A DNA stretch of 64,000 nt from Methylotenera_A sp046594915 (GTDB lineage: Bacteria > Pseudomonadota > Gammaproteobacteria > Burkholderiales > Methylophilaceae), in the NCBI GenBank assembly GCA_046594915.1, contig JBKJRC010000005.1:1-64000 (forward strand), read 5' to 3'. This document shows, piece after piece, positions 1-7,296 of this stretch (position 1 is its first letter; every line of letters begins with the position of its first letter). The notes under the pieces were generated by a model, which was not told the origin of the DNA, did not search any database, and saw nothing but the letters and a program-made list of their open reading frames with translations. The position numbers and the translations under genes are program-made.

Positions 1-2061
1 GCTGATGCTCAAGCCGCTGAGTTTGATCGGGGTGTCTTCGCTGGCTGCATAGGTCGCAGGCAGGCTGTTAACCGGGGCGTCATTGACCGCGGCGATATTG
101 ATGGTGCTCGTGTCGGCGGCTTGTTCATCGGCACTGCCACCACTGATGCCAGGGTCGTTACCCGTATTACCCAGGTCGTTAATATTGATACTAAGGTTAA
201 GCGTGCCATTGGCATTGCTGGCGGTCTGATAGTACACGCCTGCACCACTACTTACAAAGCTGTTGATGGCGCTCAAGGTGCCAGTCAGGGTGAGTGCGCT
301 GGCAGTGCCGCCTACCGTAACACCACTACCGGTAGTGGCCGTGAGGCTGCCCGCAGGCACGCTTAAGGTGACGGTGATATTGCCTGTTCCTGCATCCACG
401 TCCGCAAAGCTAATGCCCGTGAGTCGGGTCACCAAATCTTCAGTCACCGCAATACTGGCCGGTGCGCCTATGCTCGGGGTATCGTTAATGGCGGTCAGGT
501 TGATGGTTTGTATGACGCTGTCTGATAGCGCACCGTTGTTGTCAGTGGCGCTAAAGTTAAAGCTGGTGCTGCCGTTGGCGTTGGCAGTCGGTCTGAAGTA
601 TAAAGTGAGTGCGTTGCCAGTAGCGCTATAGCTGGTGCCTGTGCTCACTGCATTGGTAAAGCCAGCATCGGTATACAAAACACCATTGGCCGGTAAGCTG
701 CTCAGACTAAAGCTGGCAACCGTGCCGTCAATGTCGGTGCCTTGTAATACTACCGCCACTGAGGCGGCGTCTTCATTGGCACTGCTGCTGCCCGCCATCA
801 CCACTGGTGCGTCATTGGTACCGGTGATGCTTAAGGTTAGTGTGGTTTGGTTAGACACTAAGTTGCCCGGGTCTTTGACGGTGTAGCTAAAGGTGTCGGT
901 CACGGTGACGCCTGGTGCCAGCGCATTGGCGTTATTGGCCACATAGCTGTAGCTACCGTCACTGTTTAAGCGCAGACTGCCGTAGGTGCCCGTTAGCGTG
1001 CTACCCATACCAACGCCCTGGGTGACCGTGCCCGTGCCGGCGACTGCGCCAGAGACTACCAGGCTGGCGCTGCTGTTGTCGACATCACTGTCGGCAACGC
1101 TGCCCCCGGTAGTGCCATGGATCACGCCGTTCACCGCCGCAATCGTGCTAGTGGCGTCTTCTGCCACTGCGCCAGTGTCTGCATTGGCAACCGGCGCGTC
1201 GTTGACCGGGGTGATGTTAATTGTTGCGCTAGCAGGCACAGCACTACTCAACCCTAGATTATCAGTAACTGTATAGGCAAAACTGGCATTGCCACTGAAG
1301 TTACTATTAGGCACAAAATAAAAGGTGGCTGAACTACCCGCATAAGCAGTGCCAGCAACGGCAAGCGTGGTGAGGCCAGCATCTGTATAAAGTGTGCCGT
1401 TGGCGGGCAAACTATTGAGCGTCATACTATTAACTGTGCCATCAATATCTGTACCGCTAAGCGTGACGGCAATCGATGCAGCATCTTCTGCGCCGCTGGC
1501 ATTAACGGTTGTAGCCGTTGGGGCGTTGTTAGCTGGTATCAATGGGCTTGATGTTGAGCTTGCTACAAGCAAGCCTGAATAGTTAATATCATTCCCATCA
1601 ATTATTGGTTCGATATCAACTGTTTCGCTAGTATCATATTGATATGCAAAATTAAATTCGTTCAAAATGTCTTTAATTCTAAATAAATCGACGAAATTAA
1701 AGCCATAACTATTAGAGTTAGCAGACTGGCCTGCCGCAGTTTCTTCTAACACCGCATTAATATCTTTGCCCTCTTCAATCGCTTTAATCACCGTTTCAAT
1801 GGTGGCAAGATTAACCGCACTATCTGAATCACTTGGCGAAAATACTTCTGAGAGCTCATCGGTAAACTGCACTAACTGTTCTGAATGAAGATGAATCAAA
1901 CGTCCATTAGCAAGCTGCAATTCAACTTCTGTCCCACGCGGCGTTTGAATCGTATCACCAGTTTGTACTTGATCGCCCAACTGTATCGCGCGTTTGGTGC
2001 CATTTTCTGTAGTCAGATACGCTTCACCTGTTATTGCTATCACTATGCCGACTAATGCCAT
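1..2061 (-). CDS. LapA-like giant surface adhesin, N-terminal part (runs off the window)
   Basis: The frame is open for all 687 codons from an ATG at 2061 to the window edge, with AGGA eight bases upstream of the start. Residues 1-130 look like the LapA retention module. They contain the TAAG tetrapeptide at residues 108-111, the type of site cut by LapG proteases, at the same place as in Pseudomonas fluorescens LapA. After residue about 180 come cadherin/VCBS-type repeats, recognisable by recurrent NDAPV or NDTPS joints (near 64-87, 490, 810 and 1195), Asp-rich loops and NANG turns. The protein is expected to be exported by the type I system at 5.8-9.6 kb and held in the outer membrane until LapG cuts it. 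Its C-terminal part and secretion signal lie outside the window, so full size is unknown. Confidence 0.85.
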   Translation of the reverse strand, partial: MALVGIVIAITGEAYLTTENGTKRAIQLGDQVQTGDTIQTPRGTEVELQLANGRLIHLHSEQLVQFTDELSEVFSPSDSDSAVNLATIETVIKAIEEGKDINAVLEETAAGQSANSNSYGFNFVDLFRIKDILNEFNFAYQYDTSETVDIEPIIDGNDINYSGLLVASSTSSPLIPANNAPTATTVNASGAEDAASIAVTLSGTDIDGTVNSMTLNSLPANGTLYTDAGLTTLAVAGTAYAGSSATFYFVPNSNFSGNASFAYTVTDNLGLSSAVPASATINITPVNDAPVANADTGAVAEDATSTIAAVNGVIHGTTGGSVADSDVDNSSASLVVSGAVAGTGTVTQGVGMGSTLTGTYGSLRLNSDGSYSYVANNANALAPGVTVTDTFSYTVKDPGNLVSNQTTLTLSITGTNDAPVVMAGSSSANEDAASVAVVLQGTDIDGTVASFSLSSLPANGVLYTDAGFTNAVSTGTSYSATGNALTLYFRPTANANGSTSFNFSATDNNGALSDSVIQTINLTAINDTPSIGAPASIAVTEDLVTRLTGISFADVDAGTGNITVTLSVPAGSLTATTGSGVTVGGTASALTLTGTLSAINSFVSSGAGVYYQTASNANGTLNLSININDLGNTGNDPGISGGSADEQAADTSTINIAAVNDAPVNSLPATYAASEDTPIKLSGLSIS
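500..1530 (-). repeat. Cadherin/VCBS-type domain repeats inside the adhesin
   Basis: Two blocks, about 1205-1530 and 500-815, encode related domains. Each begins after a Glu-Asp-Ala-Ala-Ser segment, has the shared run GTDIDGTV, then SLPANG followed by LYTDAG, and ends at an NDxP joint. Between them (about 815-1205) is a different VCBS-type domain with the typical G-S-Y-x-Y pattern and a DTFSYTV strand. Boundaries are approximate because they were read by eye. Confidence 0.65.
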
Positions 2062-2384
2062 GGTTTTGTCCTAATATTCATATTTAACAGTGCGCTTTAA
2101 ATGTTAACCGTCAGTAACGAATTAAAGAGTCTTTTTTCACCATCACATTAAATACGCTTGTTGCACATAAAACTATTGTACTAAAGGACAATATGGGCTT
2201 TTTTTACACAGCCTCGACTTAAGCATCGAACTTAACCATTAATTACAGTGAATTTTATTGAATAAAAGCTGAAATACTGAATAATGACTGAGCGTATCTT
2301 TTTAAGATTAACCTGCCAATTTAAAACTGACTAATCAAGTGCAAACTCTGAATCGTGTGTGATTTTAAAAGCCAATAACAAAAA
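2062..2384. promoter_or_regulatory. Divergent spacer between the adhesin and lapG-like genes
   Basis: This 323-base AT-rich spacer separates two divergent genes and must hold the promoters of both. I found no convincing paired -35/-10 hexamers, palindromic operator or small ORF with a ribosome binding site. Several TTAA-rich words occur, as in most spacers of this window. Confidence 0.4.
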
Positions 2385-3074
2385 ATGATGACTGGGCAAT
2401 TTAACAAGTTTATCGCCAGCTTTGTGTTGATGCTCATTGTATTGTCTAGCATTTACGCTGCTAGCATTTATGCGGCCAGCATCGATTTTAACAGACTTAG
2501 TACGCTTGCCAGCCAGAGATACGGTCAAAAAGCGCAGCAAGACGTTTTAGCACTGCATCAACTTATTCAAAGCTTACAATCGGCTTCAGACATGGAAAAA
2601 CTGCAGCAAGTTAACGACTTTTTTAACCTGAAAATCCGCTTCACTGACGACTTGGAGCTTTGGGCAAAAACCGATTACTGGGCCACGCCTTTAGAATCGA
2701 TTGGTCGACAAGCAGGCGATTGCGAAGACTTTACCATTGCAAAATACGTTTTTTTAAAAGCGCTGAATATTGATAATAATCGCATGCGGCTCACGTATGT
2801 CAGGGCCGAAATCCTGCACGATGGTCATAAGTCTTCTCAAGCGCATATGGTGCTTAGCTACTATCAAACACCGCAATCCGAGCCATTGATTCTAGATAAT
2901 TTAATTGGCGAAATCTTACCCGCATCTAACAGAAAAGATTTGTCACCGATTTTTAGTTTTAACGATAAAGGTTTATGGGTAGGCGCAAGCGCTAATCCTA
3001 AAGCGGGCGCGCAAGCTAATTTATCCAGATGGCGTGATGTTTTATCCCGCATGCGCGCAGATGGAATAGAATAA
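2385..3074 (+). CDS. lapG: LapG-type periplasmic cysteine protease (BTLCP family)
   Basis: The 229-residue protein has an N-terminal hydrophobic export segment (about residues 9-27). The transglutaminase-like cysteine protease triad is visible as Cys113 (in GDCEDF), His154 (in AHMVL) and Asp171 (in LDNL). LapG proteases cut LapA-type adhesins after TA in a TAAG motif, releasing the cell from the surface, and are inhibited by binding to the periplasmic domain of LapD. The gene lies between the adhesin and lapD-like genes, 19 bases before the latter, so the two are probably co-transcribed. The start has no strong ribosome binding site; the second ATG (2388) is equally possible. The family call is firm; the gene name is by family and context. 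Confidence 0.9.
   Translation: MMTGQFNKFIASFVLMLIVLSSIYAASIYAASIDFNRLSTLASQRYGQKAQQDVLALHQLIQSLQSASDMEKLQQVNDFFNLKIRFTDDLELWAKTDYWATPLESIGRQAGDCEDFTIAKYVFLKALNIDNNRMRLTYVRAEILHDGHKSSQAHMVLSYYQTPQSEPLILDNLIGEILPASNRKDLSPIFSFNDKGLWVGASANPKAGAQANLSRWRDVLSRMRADGIE
2448..2477 (+). repeat. 15-base tandem duplication in the lapG signal region
   Basis: Two 15-base units (2448-2462 and 2463-2477) encode SIYAA twice at the end of the export segment. They differ at a few third positions, so the duplication is not recent. It lengthens the region around the likely signal-peptide cleavage site. Confidence 0.7.
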
Positions 3075-3093
3075 TTGAAAGTAAGGAATAGAC

Positions 3094-5016
3094 ATGTCAC
3101 TGAATAAAAAACTGTGGTTGGCGATTGCATACATACTGATTCTGGCTTCGGGTGGCAGCTTTACGCTGAGCACGCTGCTAAGCAAACACTATCTCGAAGA
3201 AGAATTGCAGGTAAAAAATATCGATAACGCTACTTCTTTAGCGCTGTCTATGTCGCAAATGCAAAAAGATCCAACCACCATCGATTTATTAATCTCGGCA
3301 CAATACGATTCTGGCCATTATCAATATATCGGCTTGTTTGACCCAAACGGCCATGTATTAACCGAGCGGGTTAATACGCGCAGCAAAACCAAAGCACCAG
3401 CATGGTTTACCAAACTATTCGCGATCGACACGCACGTTGGCATGGCCGAAGTGCAAAATGGCTGGTCGCAATACGCTACACTTAAGCTACAAAGTGACTT
3501 AAATTCTGCTTACGATACTTTGTGGGAATCCACACTGCTGGTTGCACTTTGGTCGCTGGCTATCGGCTTAATCAGTTGCTATGCGGGTAGCCAGATACTG
3601 CGAAAAATCATGAGTCCGCTCAAAGATATTGTGAATCAAGCCACCGCGATTGGTGAACATCGATTTATTACCATTGAAGAACCAAAAACCACCGAGTTTA
3701 AAGCCGTTGTCAGCGCAATGAATCGCTTGTCAAATCGCATCAAAAATACCGTGAATGAGGAATCGGTGCGCCTGGAAAAATTACGTTATCAAGCCAATTA
3801 TGACCACATTAGCGGGCTGATGAATCACAGTTATTTTATGCACAATATGGACGCCAATATCGGCCATGAAGAATATTTCAATCAAGGCGTGTTAATCGTA
3901 TCGCGATTAACCAATCTGCATTTAATTGACCAGCAACTAGGTTACGCAGAAACCAATGCTTTCCTTAAAACCATTGGCGATAGTCTAGAAAACGCTTGCA
4001 AGCTTCAGCCTTCTCTGTCGGCGGGGCGACTTAACGGTAGGGATTTCGCCATATTTTCTGATACTGCGCTAGATCCATACGTTCTGGGCAATGAAATAAA
4101 AAGTCTGTTAGAAAAACTGCACATTATCAGCCACCATGAGCTGAAGGCGCATTTTATTGCTGTCGCCACGCAAGTTAAAAAATCCGATTCACCCATCAAG
4201 TTAATGACGCGAATCGATAGCATTCTGGATGAAATCAGCGTAAGTAGTGGCGAAAATATATTGCATGTGATTCACCAAGAAGCGTTGCCCAGCGATTTGG
4301 ATATCCATCGAAATGAATGGGAAACTTTACTTAACGCTGCAATCAAGGCCAAAAGAATCAAGCTGCAACATTATCCGCTGGTTAATCAAAAAAATGCGTT
4401 AATCCATAATGAAAGCCCTGTTAGATTGCAGCTACAAAAAAATGGAAAATGGTTTAGTGCTGGCGAATTTATTGTGTGGGCAACGCAATTTAATTTGATT
4501 AGCCGCGTGGACGAATTGGTGATAGAAACCGCGATCGGTTTGCTGAAAAATGGCGCCGATCCAATCGGCATCAATATTTCAGCAGAAAGCATCTGCGATG
4601 CAAACTTTATTAAAAAAGCCGTTACATTAATCCAATCGAATTTAACTCTTGCCAATCGATTATATTTTGAAGTGCCAGAACGTGGCGTTTTTGACCATTT
4701 TGCAGAGTTTAAAAACTTTTGCACGCAACTTAAAAGCTTGGGCTGCAAAGTCGGCATTGAGCATGTTGGTTCGCGCATTTCACGCTTGGGCGAGCTGCAC
4801 GATGTTGGTTTGGATTACATTAAATTCGACGTTTCCATCATTCGCGGCATCGATACTAACGAAGCTAACAAAACATTATTACGCGGTTTATGCATGATCG
4901 CGCATTCCATCGGCGTGCTGGCATTTGCAGAAGGCGTGCAAACCGTTAACGAAGGTGAAACATTAAAATTAATCGGTATTGATGGCATGACTGGGCCAGG
5001 AATTAATATTGTTTAA
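3094..5016 (+). CDS. lapD: LapD-type c-di-GMP receptor with degenerate GGDEF and EAL domains
   Basis: The 640-residue inner-membrane protein has TM1 (about 7-29), a periplasmic LapD_MoxY_N-type domain (about 30-145), TM2 (about 146-166), HAMP (about 167-220), GGDEF (about 230-390) and EAL (about 405-640). The GGDEF motif reads NGRDF (314-318) and the EAL motif is replaced by PVRL (442-445), so both enzyme activities should be lost, as in LapD of Pseudomonas. Trp124 in NGWSQ corresponds to the periplasmic Trp that plugs LapG. The C-terminus has the family ending D-G-M-T-G-P-G. The expected role is to bind c-di-GMP through the EAL domain in the cytoplasm, sequester LapG in the periplasm and so keep the adhesin on the surface. 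Confidence 0.9.
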   Translation: MSLNKKLWLAIAYILILASGGSFTLSTLLSKHYLEEELQVKNIDNATSLALSMSQMQKDPTTIDLLISAQYDSGHYQYIGLFDPNGHVLTERVNTRSKTKAPAWFTKLFAIDTHVGMAEVQNGWSQYATLKLQSDLNSAYDTLWESTLLVALWSLAIGLISCYAGSQILRKIMSPLKDIVNQATAIGEHRFITIEEPKTTEFKAVVSAMNRLSNRIKNTVNEESVRLEKLRYQANYDHISGLMNHSYFMHNMDANIGHEEYFNQGVLIVSRLTNLHLIDQQLGYAETNAFLKTIGDSLENACKLQPSLSAGRLNGRDFAIFSDTALDPYVLGNEIKSLLEKLHIISHHELKAHFIAVATQVKKSDSPIKLMTRIDSILDEISVSSGENILHVIHQEALPSDLDIHRNEWETLLNAAIKAKRIKLQHYPLVNQKNALIHNESPVRLQLQKNGKWFSAGEFIVWATQFNLISRVDELVIETAIGLLKNGADPIGINISAESICDANFIKKAVTLIQSNLTLANRLYFEVPERGVFDHFAEFKNFCTQLKSLGCKVGIEHVGSRISRLGELHDVGLDYIKFDVSIIRGIDTNEANKTLLRGLCMIAHSIGVLAFAEGVQTVNEGETLKLIGIDGMTGPGINIV

Positions 5017-5142
5017 GTTTAATATTGCCTAAACATTAGCATCGCCTGCGCTTTAATCCTATTAGTTAACTAGTTAAATACGTTAAAAAATACGCTTTAC
5101 AGTCAATTTAAAAACTTAACCAAATTAATCGGTTTTAGCAGG

Positions 5143-5805
5143 TCACTGGGTTTTAAAATGTTGATTCAGCATTAACGCTAATTGCAACCTGTCTTTTGCG
5201 CCTAAACGTGTAAAAGTAGACGCCAGATGCGCTTTTACCGTGCGCTCGGTGATGGCTAAAATTCTGGCAATTTCTTTGTTGCTTAAGCCTTTTGCGGCTT
5301 CCATCGCCACTTCTTTTTCGCGCTTGGTTAGTTGTTGTAATAAACTTTGCACATATTCTGGCTGGTTGCCAATCAATCTGGTAGAAACTTCAATCAGGCG
5401 CTGCAAAAGCTCTTGGCCCAGCCATACGCCGCCATTAGTCATCACAGCGGTAATTTCTTTTAACACGTCTGGCGCGGCAAAAGCGTGGCAATATCCTCTG
5501 GCGCCAAGCCTGAGCGCATGCAGCGATTCAGCGTGATTGGGCACATTAACCAGCACCACAATTCTGGCGTTTTTATAATTATTTAAAATCGTAGCAATTG
5601 TCTTTGTCATCCATTGTTGGCGATCTTCATTCATGTGCAGCCAAAAAATGGTTTCCTGGTCTGTATTGAAGTCTTTATTTAAGTTATTTTTTAGTCGTTT
5701 TTTAGTGTTAAGTAATGGCAAGTCGGCTGAGATCAATGCGGTTGGAAAAGCCTCAGTCCAACTATTGAGCAGAACAGATAGTTTACTGATAAAAATATGT
5801 TGCAT
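5143..5805 (-). CDS. LuxR-family regulator with a degenerate receiver, in the type I secretion operon
   Basis: The 220-residue protein ends in a clear LuxR/GerE helix-turn-helix (about 155-212; LTKREKEV, GLSNKEIA, TVKAHLA). Residues 1-130 resemble a receiver only in the second half (IVVLVN, then LGARGYCHAF). The usual N-terminal acidic pair, the phosphorylatable Asp after strand 3 and the conserved Lys are not evident. It therefore probably works without phosphorylation, or binds another signal. It lies 8 bases downstream of the lapC-like gene in what looks like one minus-strand operon, and its stop faces lapD. A role in controlling adhesin or secretion genes is inferred from position only. 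Confidence 0.8.
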   Translation of the reverse strand: MQHIFISKLSVLLNSWTEAFPTALISADLPLLNTKKRLKNNLNKDFNTDQETIFWLHMNEDRQQWMTKTIATILNNYKNARIVVLVNVPNHAESLHALRLGARGYCHAFAAPDVLKEITAVMTNGGVWLGQELLQRLIEVSTRLIGNQPEYVQSLLQQLTKREKEVAMEAAKGLSNKEIARILAITERTVKAHLASTFTRLGAKDRLQLALMLNQHFKTQ

Positions 5806-5813
5806 GCGGGCTT

Positions 5814-7229
5814 TTATCTTTCTGTAAAAGCGTAAGATTTGGCTTTAAGTATCGGCTTAAGCAAATAAGAAAGAATGGTTTTTTTGCCCGTTAAAATATC
5901 CACTTGCGCAATCATGCCGGGAATAATCGGCAAGCCTTTGCCCAAACTGGTTTGCGTGGTGTGTACGCGCACAATGTAATAGGCGTTGCCTTTTTCATCC
6001 ACAGTAGAGTTGGCGGCAATGCTTTCCACGGTTGCATCCAGCGTGCCGTAAATGGTGTAATCATAAGCTGTCAGCTTAACAATCGCCGGCTGATTAGGCC
6101 GCAAAAAAGCAATATCTTTAATCTGCACCTTGGTTTCCAGCACCAACGCATCATCAGTTGGCACCAGTTCCAGCACTTCTTTACCTGGCTGAATAACACC
6201 GCCGACTGTGTTATAAAATAAACGGCTTACTTTACCATTAACCGGCGATTTTAACGTTGCTTGTTGCACGCGATCTCTTAGCCCAACGCCAGTTTCGCCA
6301 ATGCTGCCCAGTTTAGCGCTTGTATCGTTAAGCTCGGTGCGCACTTTGCTGCGAAAATTTTGCTCTGCCTCGATAATTTTACGTTTGGCTTCGGAAATAG
6401 AAACTTGAATGCGGCTGCCCTGCGCACGGGCTTGGTCAATCTCGCCACGCGCCCGCGTTACTTCACGTTCCAGCTTTAAAATATCAATCTCAGAAACCGC
6501 GCCGCTGGCTAATAATGGCTTGTTTGCCGCCAATTCTTTATTGGCCGATTCAAAAGTTTTTTCCGCAATTTCACGTTTAGATTGCACTTCAATTAACTCT
6601 TTTTCGCGCTGCAGCATTTGATCGCGCGCAATATTTAAACTGGAATCTAACTCGGCTTGGCTGGCATTAAACAAGGCGTTTTCTTGCTGGTATATCTGTG
6701 GATTCTCCAGCCGAATTTCTGGTGGTGGATTAAAAGCCCTGCCTTCTGCTAACGCTTGCAAGCGCGCCTGCTTGGCCAGCAAGGCTAAAAACTGGCCTTT
6801 ATTCTCCCGCAAAGTCGATTTTGCGCGCGTTTCATCAATTTTAATCAATGGCATGCCGACCTTAACCAAATCGCCTTCTTTGACCAGAATTTCAGACACA
6901 ATACCGCCGTCTAATGATTGAATCACTTGCACTTGGCGCGATGGAATTACCCTGCCTTCGCCGCGCGTCACTTCATCTACCGTGGCAAACCAGGCCCATG
7001 CGATAACGGCGCACATAACCAGCAAAATGCCGTACAGCAACTTTCTGGCTTTAAGCGGCCTTTGCCCTATTAGCACCAACTCTGCTTCTTCATCCCAGCT
7101 TAAGTGGTCGCGCGTTTGTGTTGGCACCACGCGGTTAACCAGCCAATAAATGGGCGCGCTTAACCAAGATTGTTTCTTTAAAAACGCGTTAACTCCACCA
7201 ATAATCTTGAATAATCCCTGACTCATCAT
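5814..7229 (-). CDS. lapC: HlyD-family type I secretion membrane-fusion protein (LapC-like)
   Basis: The 471-residue protein has a cytoplasmic N-terminus, one membrane segment (about 64-82), a lipoyl/barrel-sandwich start (GGIVSEILVKEGDLVKVG), a long helical hairpin rich in Glu, Lys and Arg (about 150-310), and a C-terminal HlyD-type beta domain ending in the export-adaptor signature around GLPIIPGMIAQVDI. It should bridge the inner-membrane ATPase LapB and an outer-membrane TolC-type channel. It sits 67 bases downstream of the lapB-like gene and 8 bases upstream of the luxR-like gene. A second Met directly follows the first. The lapC name is based on family and locus. Confidence 0.9.
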   Translation of the reverse strand: MMSQGLFKIIGGVNAFLKKQSWLSAPIYWLVNRVVPTQTRDHLSWDEEAELVLIGQRPLKARKLLYGILLVMCAVIAWAWFATVDEVTRGEGRVIPSRQVQVIQSLDGGIVSEILVKEGDLVKVGMPLIKIDETRAKSTLRENKGQFLALLAKQARLQALAEGRAFNPPPEIRLENPQIYQQENALFNASQAELDSSLNIARDQMLQREKELIEVQSKREIAEKTFESANKELAANKPLLASGAVSEIDILKLEREVTRARGEIDQARAQGSRIQVSISEAKRKIIEAEQNFRSKVRTELNDTSAKLGSIGETGVGLRDRVQQATLKSPVNGKVSRLFYNTVGGVIQPGKEVLELVPTDDALVLETKVQIKDIAFLRPNQPAIVKLTAYDYTIYGTLDATVESIAANSTVDEKGNAYYIVRVHTTQTSLGKGLPIIPGMIAQVDILTGKKTILSYLLKPILKAKSYAFTER

Positions 7230-7296
7230 TTCGCCTAATGCATCACCCTTAAACTGCTTTTTTTGATTGGAGGACTTTTTTTAATGCTTATTTTAA

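Noticed and set aside
9..248. Open frames of up to 120 codons on both strands at 1-1600
   Set aside because: They are out-of-frame shadows of the adhesin, whose own frame is open across 1-2061 with clear domain repeats.
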